DNA from: Motilibacter aurantiacus
GTDB taxonomy: Bacteria; Actinomycetota; Actinomycetes; Motilibacterales; Motilibacteraceae
DNA: 64,000 nt
Reading direction: 5' to 3'
Assembly (NCBI RefSeq): GCF_011250645.1
Contig: NZ_JAANNO010000002.1
Coordinates: 28,179 to 92,178 of the forward strand
Made by a program: the position numbers and the translations under genes. The notes under the pieces are model-generated. The model did not search any database, was not told where the DNA came from, and worked only from the letters and a program-made list of their open reading frames with translations. Positions 24,786 through 32,921 of the stretch are shown here, one piece after another. Numbering within the stretch: the first letter of the stretch is position 1; every line of letters starts with the position of its first letter.

Positions 24786-26446
24786 ACCGGCGTCCTGTCC
24801 TCGGAGGGTGGGGCGGGGTGCGGCTCGGGGTGGCTCGGCTCAGCGGGGCCGGCGGGCAGCGGCGCCTGCCCAGCGGCGACATCGGCGGAAACATTGGCGG
24901 CGACATTGGCTATGGCGGCCGGCGGGCCGGCCTGCGGGGCGGCGGGCGGGTGGGCGGAGCCGGTGGTGGGCGGCCCGGGCACGGCGAGCGCCTCGATCAC
25001 CCCGGAGAGCGAGGCGAGCTCGTTCGCGATCTCGTCGCGGCGGCGGGTCAGGACCGCCACCTCGTTGCGGGCGCGGTCGAGGATCTCGTGCGCGTCGGTC
25101 CGCAGCGTGTCCGCCTCCTGGCGGGCGTCGGCGACCAGCTCGGTGGCCTCGGCCCGCGCGGCGCGGCGCAGGTCCTGGGTCTCGCGCTGGGCCTGGGCCG
25201 TCTGCTCGGCCACCCGCTCGCGCAAGGCCCGCGCCCCCGCGTCGGCCTCCTCCATGCGGCGGGCGGCGCGCTCCTCGAGCGCCTGCGCGGAGCGTCGGGC
25301 CTCGGCGAGCTCGGCGGCGGCGCGCTGCTCGGCCTCGCCGACCAGGCGAGCGGCCTGCTCCTCGGCGCGCTCGACGATCCCCGCGCTGCGGGCGTGCAGC
25401 TCGGCGACCTCGCGCTCGGCCTGCTCGGTGCGCTCGCGAGCGGACGTACGGGCGCGCTCGAGCAACGCCACGACCTCCTCGCGCACCCGGCGCACGGTCT
25501 GCGCGGCCTCCGCGTGCGCCTTCGACCGCGCCGCCGCGGCCTCCGCCTCCGCCGCGGCCAGCAGCGACTCGACGGTCTTCTGCGCCCACTCGGTCTGCTC
25601 GGCGGCCTCGGCCAGCTGCGCGTCGCTCGTCGCCTGCGCCGAGTCCAGGGTGCGGGCAGCCTCCGCGGCCGCCGCCTCCCGGGCCGCGGCCGCCTCCCGG
25701 CGGGCCTCGTCGAGCTCGGAGCGGGCCTCCGCCCGCCACTCCAGGGCGACCCGCTCGGCCTCCTGCCGGGTCTGCCCGGCGTACGCGTCGGCGGCGGTGC
25801 GCGCGCCGGCCGCGGCCTCCTCGGCCTCGGCCTCGACCCGTCGGGCCTCCTGCTCGGCCGCCTCCCGACGGGCCTGCGCGTCACGGGTGGCGTCCTCCAC
25901 CAGCCGGGCCGCTTCGGCGCGCGCCTGCTCGAGGGCCGCCACCGCCGCCGCACGGAGGGCGCCGGCCTCCTCGGCGGCCTCCGCCCGGGCCTGCTCGGCC
26001 ACGCTCCGCGCGGCCGCGACCAGCTCCGTGCACTGCCGGTCGGTGGCCTCGGCCAGGAGCGCGCTCTGGTCGGCGGCGTCCGCGAGCAGCTGCGCCGCCT
26101 CGTCACGCGCCTCCGAACGGCGGGCCTCGGCCTCGGCACGGCTCCGGGCGTCGAGCGCCTCCGCCCGCTCCGTCGCCTCGGCGAGCAGCGCCTCGGCGCG
26201 GGCCTCCGCCTCCGCCACCACGGTGACGGCGCGGCCGGCCTCGGCGTGCAGCCGCCGGGTCTCCTCGCGCTGGCTCTCGACGTCCGCGAGGGCGGCGGCG
26301 GCGTCCCGCTCGGCCTGGGCGCGGACCATGTCGGCCTGGCGCTGCGCCGTGACGAGCAGCCGGGCGGCCTGCCCGCTCGCGCTGAGGTCGATGAGGGCCG
26401 GCGACGCCTCGGGTCCCGGAGCTCGCTCGTCGGCCTGCACGTCCAT
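24782..26446 (-). CDS. Scy-like long coiled-coil protein
   Basis: A ~554-residue protein that is coiled coil from about residue 15 to 470, with dense Ala/Glu/Arg heptads, then a Pro/Ala-rich disordered tail. Its position directly upstream of a FilP-like gene matches the scy-filP pair of Streptomyces, although Scy there is over twice as long. In that genus Scy organises the polarity complex with DivIVA. The start is uncertain: ATG 26446 gives MDVQADERAPG; ATG 26464 adds six residues and lies only 2 nt after GGAGAG. The near-identical ATAGTGCC repeats at these two starts are worth noting. Confidence 0.7.
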   Translation of the reverse strand: MDVQADERAPGPEASPALIDLSASGQAARLLVTAQRQADMVRAQAERDAAAALADVESQREETRRLHAEAGRAVTVVAEAEARAEALLAEATERAEALDARSRAEAEARRSEARDEAAQLLADAADQSALLAEATDRQCTELVAAARSVAEQARAEAAEEAGALRAAAVAALEQARAEAARLVEDATRDAQARREAAEQEARRVEAEAEEAAAGARTAADAYAGQTRQEAERVALEWRAEARSELDEARREAAAAREAAAAEAARTLDSAQATSDAQLAEAAEQTEWAQKTVESLLAAAEAEAAAARSKAHAEAAQTVRRVREEVVALLERARTSARERTEQAEREVAELHARSAGIVERAEEQAARLVGEAEQRAAAELAEARRSAQALEERAARRMEEADAGARALRERVAEQTAQAQRETQDLRRAARAEATELVADARQEADTLRTDAHEILDRARNEVAVLTRRRDEIANELASLSGVIEALAVPGPPTTGSAHPPAAPQAGPPAAIANVAANVSADVAAGQAPLPAGPAEPSHPEPHPAPPSEDRTPV

Positions 26447-26542
26447 AGTGCCGCATAGTGCCATTTCTCTCCGGCTGAGGCGACGGCCAGGGCAGGCCCC
26501 TCTGGCGGTTTCCCGGCGCCCGCCGCTCCGCATACTCCGGGC

Positions 26543-27798
26543 GTGCTGCCGACCACGGGCCGTCCCGAGCGCCTTCCTGAGCGCCGTCCCGACGGCCGGC
26601 TGGACGTCGCCCTGCTCGGCGCGACCGGGTCCGTGGGGCGGGTGGCCGCCGCGTACCTCGCGGCCGCGGCTCCGGCGGGGGCTCGGATCGGGCTCGCCGG
26701 CCGCTCACCGGAGGCGCTGGGCCGGCTGCGCGACACGCTCCCCGAGCGAGCCGCGACGTGGCCGCTGCTGGTCGCCGACACCGCCGACGACCGCTCGCTC
26801 GACGCCCTTGCCGAGAGCGCGCGCGTCGTCGCGACCACGGTCGGCCCGTACGCCCGGCACGGCCTGCCCGTCGTCGCCGCCTGCACCCGAGCCGGGGCCC
26901 ACTACGCCGACGTCACCGGCGAGACCCTGTTCGTGCGCGAGAGCATCGACCGGTTCCACGCCGCTGCCGCGGGCGAGGGGACGCGCGTCGTCCACGCCTG
27001 CGGGTTCGACGCCGTGCCCTCCGACCTCGCGGCCCTGCTGCTCGCGGACCGCGCGCGGACGGGTCGGGCGGCCTCACCCGCACGGTGCTCGTCGCCGGCC
27101 CGATGCGCGGCGGGATCGGTGGCAGCACGTTCGAGAGCCTGCGCGGGGAGCTGGACGCCGCGCGCGCCGGCGCTCGGGCGCGGGCGCTGACCCGGGACCC
27201 GTACGCCTTGAGCCCGTCCGCCGACCGGCCCCTTCCGACCGGCCGCCGGCGGGCGGTCCGCAGCGTCGCCGGCGTCTGGACCGCGCCGTTCCCGATGGCC
27301 GCGTTCAATTCACGAATCGTCCATCGCAGCAATGCGTTGCAGGCATTCGACTACGGGCACGAGCTGGACTACTCGGAGGCGCTGCACGTCGGCGGCGGAC
27401 GCCTGGGCCTGCCGGCCGCGGCCGCCGTGGCCGCAGGGCTGGGGGTGGCCGGCGCGCTGCTCGCCCGTCCACCCTCCCGCCGGGTGCTCGACCGCGTGCT
27501 CCCGACGCCCGGGGAGGCACCGTCCCCCGAGGTGCAGGAGGCCGGGCACTTCGGCACGACGACGTACACGGTGACCGGGACGGGCGCGCGGTACGCGGCC
27601 ACGGTCGCGGCGCCCTTCGACCCCGGCTACGGCGCGACGGCGCGGATGCTGGCCGAGAGCGCGCTGGCCCTGGCGCTGGACGCGGGGCTCCTGCCGCACC
27701 GGGCGGGGGTGCTCACTCCGGCCGCCGCCCTGGGCCCGAGGCTGGCCGAGCGGCTGCGGGGCGCGGGCTTCACGTTGACGACGACGCGGTGGCCGTAG
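26543..27798 (+). pseudogene. Frameshifted trans-acting enoyl reductase / saccharopine-dehydrogenase-like gene
   Basis: The N-terminal part (26543 to about 27060) encodes a Rossmann domain, VALLGATGSVGRVAAAYLA, with VGPYARHGLPVVAACTRAGAHYADVTGE, the signature of saccharopine-dehydrogenase-like enoyl reductases (Rv2449c/Rv2953 type). From about 27060 the family's next segments (LTRTVLVAGPMRGGIGGSTFESLRGE and on to the C-terminus at 27798) appear in a different frame. One base is missing (or two are extra) near 27045-27075, in a GC-rich run. The rest of both halves is intact, so this is a recent lesion or a sequence error. It converges on the TetR gene with a 29-bp overlap of their 3' ends. Confidence 0.75.
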
Positions 27799-28435
27799 GC
27801 GAGCTGGCCACCAGCCCCTCGCGGATCACGTCGAGCACCCGGTCGAGCAGGCTGCCGGGCCGCCGCTCCCGGACCGCCTGCTCGACCTCGTCGGGCAGCT
27901 GTCCCTCCAGCACGAGCTGCGCGACGCCGTGCACGCACGCCCAGGCCACCTGCTCCGCGCCCGTCCGGCCCTCCGCCGTGAGCCGGCCCTCGTCGACCAG
28001 GCCGTCGAGCGCGGCGCCGAGCAGGGCGTACGGGTCGTCCTCCTCCGTGCCGCCCGGCGGGGTGGGGCAGGGGGTGAAGGCCGCCCGGAACAGCCCCGGC
28101 TCGTCGAGCGCGAACTGGACGTACGCCGCGCCCGTGGCGCGCAGCGCTCCCGCGGCCGAGCGCTCGCCCTCGGCGGCCTCGGCCCGCATCCGCGCTGCGA
28201 GCTGCAGCATGGCCTCGTCACGGACCGCGGTGACGAGGTCCTCGCGGCTGGAGAAGTGCCGGTACGCCGCGGTGGGCGACACCCCCGCCCGGCGTGCGAC
28301 CTCGCGCACCCCGACCGCGGCCGGGCCGCCCTCCTGCGCAAGGGCGAGCGCCCCTTCGAGCAGCGCCTCGCGCAGCCGCCCGTGGTGGTAGGGCCGCTTC
28401 GCGCGGGAGTTGACACTGTCAACATCTGCTGCCAT
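27770..28435 (-). CDS. TetR-family transcriptional regulator
   Basis: A 221-residue repressor. The helix-turn-helix is at about residues 25-70 (ALLEGALALAQEGGPAAVGVREVARRAGVSPTAAYRHF, with recognition helix SPTAAYRHFSSRED), followed by a TetR ligand domain of the TetR_C_13/WHG type (AYVQFALDEPGLFRAAF, WACVHGVAQLVLEGQ). ATG 28435 fits the divergent DUF4188 gene starting at 28473. A perfect palindrome lies at 28409-28423, inside its own first codons, and a similar half-site overlaps its start. That arrangement suggests it represses itself and the divergent gene. Confidence 0.9.
   Translation of the reverse strand: MAADVDSVNSRAKRPYHHGRLREALLEGALALAQEGGPAAVGVREVARRAGVSPTAAYRHFSSREDLVTAVRDEAMLQLAARMRAEAAEGERSAAGALRATGAAYVQFALDEPGLFRAAFTPCPTPPGGTEEDDPYALLGAALDGLVDEGRLTAEGRTGAEQVAWACVHGVAQLVLEGQLPDEVEQAVRERRPGSLLDRVLDVIREGLVASSPTATASSST
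28409..28423. promoter_or_regulatory. Palindromic TetR operator candidate
   Basis: GTTGACA-C-TGTCAAC is a perfect 7-1-7 inverted repeat within codons 5-9 of the TetR gene. A related site, GTTGACAG followed by an imperfect right arm (GTACAC), lies at 28435-28449 between the TetR start and the DUF4188 gene. Two spaced sites in a 38-bp divergent gap fit a TetR autorepressor. Confidence 0.6.
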
Positions 28436-28472
28436 GTTGACAGCGTACACATCTTGCGACGGAGGGACGGGC

Positions 28473-29021
28473 ATGTCCGCGACAGTGGTTCCCGGGCGCA
28501 TGACGGCGGCGACCGACGACGACGTCGTGGTCTTCCTCATCGGCATGCGGGTGAACCGGCTACGGGCCGTCCGCAGCTGGCTGCCGGCGGCCCTCGCCAT
28601 GCCGCGCATGCTGCGCGAGCTCTGGTGCCGGCCCGAGCTCGGGATGCTCGACGCACGGACCTACTACTCCGGCCGCGTCATCCTCGTCGTGCAGTACTGG
28701 CGGTCCTTCGAGCACCTCGACGCGTACGCCCGCGCCGCCGACCGCGAGCACCTGCCGGCCTGGCGGGCGTTCAACAAGCAGGCGCGCAGCGCGGGGGACG
28801 CCGCCGGCATCTTCCACGAGACGTACCTCGTGCCCGGCGGCTCGCGCGAGTCGATCTACGTCGGCATGCCGGCGTACGGCCTCGGCCGGGCGCTGGGCGT
28901 CGGCCCGGTCGCCCGGCGCGGTGAGCGGGCGGCACACCGGCTGGACGCGCGTACGCCGGACGTCCCGGTCGTCGACGCGGCCGGCGAGCTCGTCCCGCAG
29001 CCCGACGGCGCCCACCGGTAG
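28473..29021 (+). CDS. DUF4188 protein
   Basis: A 182-residue protein matching DUF4188, a family distantly related to the monooxygenase (ferredoxin-like) fold. Conserved-looking phrases are VVVFLIGMRVNRLRAVRSWLP near the N-terminus, YYSGRVILVVQYWRSFEHLDAYAR in the middle and the FHETYLVPGGSRESIYVGMPAYGLGRA block. ATG 28473 has GGAGGGA at 28461-28467. It is divergent from the TetR gene and probably its target. Biochemical function unknown. Confidence 0.85.
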   Translation: MSATVVPGRMTAATDDDVVVFLIGMRVNRLRAVRSWLPAALAMPRMLRELWCRPELGMLDARTYYSGRVILVVQYWRSFEHLDAYARAADREHLPAWRAFNKQARSAGDAAGIFHETYLVPGGSRESIYVGMPAYGLGRALGVGPVARRGERAAHRLDARTPDVPVVDAAGELVPQPDGAHR

Positions 29022-29039
29022 CCGCGGTAGTGGCGCGGC

Positions 29040-30356
29040 CTATCGCCTGGCCGCGCCGGGGTCCGCCGCGCCGGTCGTTCCACCCTCGGCGGCCAGCCGG
29101 ACGGTCGACGCCTCGAAGCCGGCCAGCTGCCAGGGGCGGACCACCGTGACCAGGACGAGGGCCGCAGCCGCCATCCCACCGGCGACGAGCGCGGCCATCG
29201 CCGTCCCGTCGTTGCCGAGCGCGCCGACGAGCGGGGAGGCGAGCGAGCCGATGCCGAACTGCGCCGCCCCGAGCAGGGCCGCCGCGGTGCCGGCGGCCTC
29301 GCCGTGCCGCAGCAGCGCGAGCGCCTGGGCGTTCGGCCCTGCCATCCCGAAGCCGGCCAGGGAGACGAAGAGGGGGACGAGGATCCCGGCCAGGCCTCCG
29401 GTCCCGGTCGCCGCGAGCGCGAGCATGACCAGGCCGGCGCCCGTGCCCACCGCCAGCGCGGCCACGAGCAGCTGCTGCGGCCCCCAGCGGCGCAGCAGCC
29501 GGACGTTGAGCTGCGTGGCCCCGATGACGGCGACGGCGTTGGCCGCGAAGGCCAGCCCGAACTGCTGCTCGGAGAGGCCGAACTGGTCCTGCAGGACGAA
29601 CGACGAGCCGGCGACGTAGGCCAGCAGCGAGGCCATGGACAGGCCGATGACGAGGACGAGCCCGACGTACGGGCGGTCGCGCAGCAGGGCGACGTAGGCC
29701 GCCGCCGTGTCGCGCACTCCCCCGCGACGCCGGCGGGACGGGGGCAGCGTCTCGCGCAGGGCCAGGGCCGACAGCGCCATGAGCACGGCGCCGAGCAGGG
29801 CGAGCGCGATGAAGATGCCGCGCCACTCGGTCCAGCGCAGCAGCTCGCCACCGATCGTCGGGGCCAGGACCGGCGAGGTGCCGAGCACCAGCATGAGGCG
29901 GGAGAACATCGTGGCCGCGGCGAGGCCGGAGAACAGGTCCCGCACGACGGCGAGCGCGACGACGGTCGCGGCGGCGGCGCCGAGCCCCTGGGCGACCCGG
30001 AGCACGCCGAGCACCGCCACGTCGGGCGCCACGACGCACAGGGCCGAGGCGACGACGTGCAGCGCGGTCCCGGCCAGCAGCGGCCGGCGGCGGCCGAACG
30101 CGTCCGACAGCGGGCCGATCACCAGCTGGCCGACCGCGAGGCCGGCCAGCGTCCCGGTCAGCGTGAGCTGGACCGCGGCCTCGGTCGTCCCCAGGTCCTC
30201 GGTGATCGTCGGCAGCGCCGGCAGGTAGAGGTCGATGGTGAAGGGGCCGAGGGCCACGAGCAGGCCGAGGACCGCGACCAGGCGGAGCCGCTCACGCGGG
30301 GAGACGGTGGGAGGGGGAGCCGTTTCGGCGTCGCGGGCATCGGTTGTCGCGGTCAT
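29040..30356 (-). CDS. Bcr/CflA-type multidrug efflux MFS transporter
   Basis: A 438-residue drug/H+ antiporter of the DHA1 (Bcr/CflA) family with 12 predicted helices. Signatures are FTIDLYLPALPTI in helix 1, LAVGQLVIGPLSDAFGRRRPLL (MFS loop 2-3) and QGLGAAAATVVALAVVRD. Members export chloramphenicol, bicyclomycin or sulfonamides; cargo is not predictable. ATG 30356 was chosen over longer frames, with GAAGGA upstream. A perfect palindrome at 30416-30430 lies about 60 bp upstream and could be an operator. It converges on the DUF4188 gene with 18 bp between stops. Confidence 0.9.
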   Translation of the reverse strand: MTATTDARDAETAPPPTVSPRERLRLVAVLGLLVALGPFTIDLYLPALPTITEDLGTTEAAVQLTLTGTLAGLAVGQLVIGPLSDAFGRRRPLLAGTALHVVASALCVVAPDVAVLGVLRVAQGLGAAAATVVALAVVRDLFSGLAAATMFSRLMLVLGTSPVLAPTIGGELLRWTEWRGIFIALALLGAVLMALSALALRETLPPSRRRRGGVRDTAAAYVALLRDRPYVGLVLVIGLSMASLLAYVAGSSFVLQDQFGLSEQQFGLAFAANAVAVIGATQLNVRLLRRWGPQQLLVAALAVGTGAGLVMLALAATGTGGLAGILVPLFVSLAGFGMAGPNAQALALLRHGEAAGTAAALLGAAQFGIGSLASPLVGALGNDGTAMAALVAGGMAAAALVLVTVVRPWQLAGFEASTVRLAAEGGTTGAADPGAARR

Positions 30357-30415
30357 GCGGTGTCGTCGTCCTTCGAGGGTGGGGCTGCGCCCGGGAGCGG
30401 ACGCACGGACCGCGC

Positions 30416-30430
30416 TGTCCGGACCGGACA
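30416..30430. promoter_or_regulatory. Palindrome upstream of the efflux gene
   Basis: TGTCCGG-A-CCGGACA, a perfect 7-1-7 inverted repeat about 60 bp before the start of the Bcr/CflA gene and about 200 bp before the SprT-like gene. The size and symmetry fit a repressor dimer site. No regulator gene is adjacent except the TetR 2 kb away, whose own site differs, so the regulator would be elsewhere. Confidence 0.4.
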
Positions 30431-30630
30431 AGGATGTCAGACGGACGGCTCCGACCCCTTGTCGATTGTCGTCCCGCCGTGCCCCGGGCCGCGGTGTCAG
30501 TGGCGTCGGCGATAGTTCGACCGTGCCGGCGACGTCCGCGGCTGCAGGCTCGCCGCGCGCGGCCGCCGCGCTCGGCGCCGGGCCCAGGCACGCTGGACGT
30601 CAGGACGGACAGGACGAGGAGACGGGGACG

Positions 30631-31401
30631 ATGGAGCTTGCGGAGGCCAGGGCGCACGGCGAGGAGCTCCTGCACCGACACGGCCTGGCCGGCTGGAGGC
30701 TGGTGTTCGACAACGCCAAGACCCGCGCCGGGGTGTGCCGCTTCGAGCGCAAGGAGATCGGGCTGAGCCGCGTCCTGACCCAGCTGCACACCGCGGCCGA
30801 GGTCCGCGACACCCTGCTCCACGAGATCGCGCACGCCCTCGTGGGCCCCCGGCACGGCCACGACCGGGTCTGGCGGGCCCGGGCGCTCGCCATCGGCTGC
30901 AGCGGGGAACGGTGCGTCCCCGCGACGGCCGAGCGCGCCCCCGGGCCGTGGCTGGGGGTGTGCCCGCAGGGCCACGAGACCACCCGGCACCGCCGGCCGG
31001 AGAAGGTCCAGTCGTGCGCGAAGTGCTCGCGCCGGTTCGACTTGTCGGCGGTCTTCCGCTGGACCTACCGAGGACAGGAGGTGCCGATGCACCCGGCGTA
31101 CGAGGCGCAGCTCGCGTTCTACCGGAGCCGGGCGGCGCGAGCGGCCCGCACGGCTCAGGCCGCGCAAGCGGGGGCGGCCTCCGCGGGCGGGCAGACCGCC
31201 GCGGCCTCGGTGACGGCGACCCCGCGCCCGACCGCGCCCGGCCCGGCCGCGCTGCCCGTCGGGGCTGCCGTGCGGCTGGGCGGCCGGGGCAAGTACGCCG
31301 GGCTCCGCGGGACGATCGAGAAGCGCGGCCGTACCCGCTATCACGTCCGCACCCGGCTCGGGCTGGTGGCGGCGCCGTTCGAGCTGGTCGAGCGGCAGTA
31401 G
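30631..31401 (+). CDS. SprT-like zinc metalloprotease-type protein
   Basis: A 256-residue protein. The SprT core carries the zincin motif HEIAH (residues 64-68) with a third ligand candidate in GPRHGHDRVW (about 75-77). A C-terminal zinc-ribbon follows: CPQGHETTRHR, then CAKC. After about residue 160 a long Ala-rich low-complexity linker leads to a short KOW-like ending (GAAVRLGGRGKYAGLRGTIEKRGRTRYHV). Eukaryotic relatives (SPRTN) cut DNA-protein crosslinks; the bacterial role is less clear. ATG 30631 follows GAGGAGACGGGG. It is transcribed toward the toxin-antitoxin genes but has its own upstream region. Confidence 0.85.
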   Translation: MELAEARAHGEELLHRHGLAGWRLVFDNAKTRAGVCRFERKEIGLSRVLTQLHTAAEVRDTLLHEIAHALVGPRHGHDRVWRARALAIGCSGERCVPATAERAPGPWLGVCPQGHETTRHRRPEKVQSCAKCSRRFDLSAVFRWTYRGQEVPMHPAYEAQLAFYRSRAARAARTAQAAQAGAASAGGQTAAASVTATPRPTAPGPAALPVGAAVRLGGRGKYAGLRGTIEKRGRTRYHVRTRLGLVAAPFELVERQ

Positions 31402-31410
31402 CCACTGCCG

Positions 31411-31458
31411 GTTGACGACGTTGACCCTCCGGGTAGGCTGGAGGTTGACGTCGTTGAC
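31411..31458 (+). promoter_or_regulatory. Promoter and paired operator of the RES/Xre-type operon
   Basis: A 15-bp sequence, GTTGACGACGTTGAC, at 31411-31425 recurs as GTTGACGTCGTTGAC at 31444-31458. The two copies are 33 bp apart (three helical turns), and each contains two GTTGAC hexamers 9 bp apart. A -35-like TTGACG (31412-31417) inside the first copy and a TAGGCT (31434-31439) 16 bp later form a promoter. The second copy covers the likely transcription start. This fits cooperative autorepression by the antitoxin. Confidence 0.65.
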
Positions 31459-31470
31459 CGAGGAGCCGCC

Positions 31471-32073
31471 GTGAGCCCGTCCCAGCGCATCGTCCGCTCG
31501 CCGTCCGCGACCGCGACGAGCACGGCTGCCCGGCGCTCTGCCGCCCCGCCCGCGCTGGTGGGCCTGCGTCCCAGCCAGCAGCGCTTCGTCAACTCCATGA
31601 TCGCCGAGCTGCTGCTGCGCGACCCGGACGGCAGCCGGCTCGACCGCGTCGACGACCCGGACGCGCTCGCCCGCGAGACTGCGGGCCGCGTCGTCGACAC
31701 GGCGGCCGCGTGGGAGGCGCACCTCGGCGCGTTCTACGACGTGGAGGGCGTGCGCACGCTGCTCTCACGCGGCGGGCGCCTCATCAGCAAGCAGGCGGTG
31801 AGCAAGCGCAAGGGGCTCCTTGCCCTGACGACCGGCTCCGGGCGGGTCGTCTACCCGCGCTTCCAGTTCGCCGACGGCGCCCCGCTCGCCGGGCTCGACG
31901 ACGTGCTCGCGGAGCTGCCCGAGCCGCTGGTGTCGCGGTGGACGGTCGCCTCCTGGCTGGTGTCTCCGCAGCCCGCGCTCGACGGCGAGCGCCCCGTCGA
32001 CGTGCTCCGGGAGGGCAGCCCGGCCCCCGTCGCCGCCGCCGCCCGCGGATGGGCGCGGAGCCTGGCGGCCTGA
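31471..32073 (+). CDS. Xre/MbcA/ParS-type antitoxin
   Basis: A 200-residue protein with a disordered N-terminus, a helix-turn-helix-like segment (AAAWEAHLGAFYDVEGVRTLL followed by ISKQAVSKRKGLLAL), and a C-terminal toxin-binding region of the MbcA/ParS kind (VYPRFQFADG, LVSRWTVASWLVSPQPALDGERPVDVLREG). Antitoxins of this build neutralise RES-domain toxins. The start is GTG 31471 with GAGGAG at 31460-31465. Its stop overlaps the RES start by 1 bp (TGATG), the usual coupling in toxin-antitoxin operons. Confidence 0.82.
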   Translation: MSPSQRIVRSPSATATSTAARRSAAPPALVGLRPSQQRFVNSMIAELLLRDPDGSRLDRVDDPDALARETAGRVVDTAAAWEAHLGAFYDVEGVRTLLSRGGRLISKQAVSKRKGLLALTTGSGRVVYPRFQFADGAPLAGLDDVLAELPEPLVSRWTVASWLVSPQPALDGERPVDVLREGSPAPVAAAARGWARSLAA

Positions 32074-32816
32074 TGCAGCGGCCCCGCTCCCCCGAGCCAC
32101 CGCTCGAGCCCCCCTCCGAGCCGCCCGCGGGTCCCCCCGGCAGCGGGCCCGCCGGCTTCCCGGCGCCCGGCCGCGAGGGGTCCTTCGACGGCTTCCCCGC
32201 GGTGGACGCGGCCCGGGCGACCGGCCCCTTCTTCCGCATCTGGCGCGCCCGCGACCCCGAGTCCGGCGAGCGGCGTACGCCGTGGTTCTTCTCCAGCCTG
32301 CCCAGCCGGCTGCCCGGCCGGTTCGACCTGCCACGCCCCGAGGGCACCTGCTACTTCGCCGACCGGGCCTACGCCGCCTGGCTGGAGGTCTTCCGCGGCT
32401 GCGGGCTCGTCGACCGCGTCGACGTCGAGAGCCGCCGGCTGCTCACCGTGACGCGCACGGCGCCGGCCCCACCCCGGCTCGCCGACCTGCGCGCACCCGC
32501 ATCCCGGCCGTTCGGCGTCACCGCCGACCTCGTGGGCGGCGATGACTACGCGCTGGCCCACCGCTGGGCGGGAGGCCTGCGCCGGGCCGGCTTCGACGGG
32601 ATCAGCGGCACGATCCGCCACGACCCCACGCACGCGGCGCGCAACGTGGCGCTCTTCGGCCCCGCCGGGCCGCGGCACCGGGTCGGCGGGTGGCAGGGGT
32701 CGAGCACGCCGCTCGCCCGCTCGATCCGGCTGCTGACCGAGCTGGCGCCGTTCGGGACCGGGGTGGCTGCCCGGCCGTGGGACGTCGCCGTGACGCCGGT
32801 GGAGCGCCCCGGCTGA
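32073..32816 (+). CDS. RES-domain toxin
   Basis: A 247-residue protein whose first ~45 residues are Pro/Gly-rich. The RES domain follows: FFRIWR (conserved Arg), SLPSRLPGRFD, GTCYFADRAYAAWLEVF (conserved Tyr and Glu) and a later conserved-Ser region. RES toxins break down or transfer from NAD+ and arrest growth. The ATG at 32073 shares a base with the antitoxin stop. The Pro-rich leader is unusual for RES proteins and may be a non-conserved N-terminus. Activity would need the R-E-S triad, of which Arg and Glu are clearly visible. Confidence 0.82.
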   Translation: MQRPRSPEPPLEPPSEPPAGPPGSGPAGFPAPGREGSFDGFPAVDAARATGPFFRIWRARDPESGERRTPWFFSSLPSRLPGRFDLPRPEGTCYFADRAYAAWLEVFRGCGLVDRVDVESRRLLTVTRTAPAPPRLADLRAPASRPFGVTADLVGGDDYALAHRWAGGLRRAGFDGISGTIRHDPTHAARNVALFGPAGPRHRVGGWQGSSTPLARSIRLLTELAPFGTGVAARPWDVAVTPVERPG

Positions 32817-32921
32817 CCGGCCGCGAGGCGTCCCGGCCGGCCTGGGCCGGAGGCTCGCCCGTGAATGCGCCGTCGACGGCCTGGGGAGAGGACGACTGCA
32901 CCCGATCACGAGGAGACGCCG

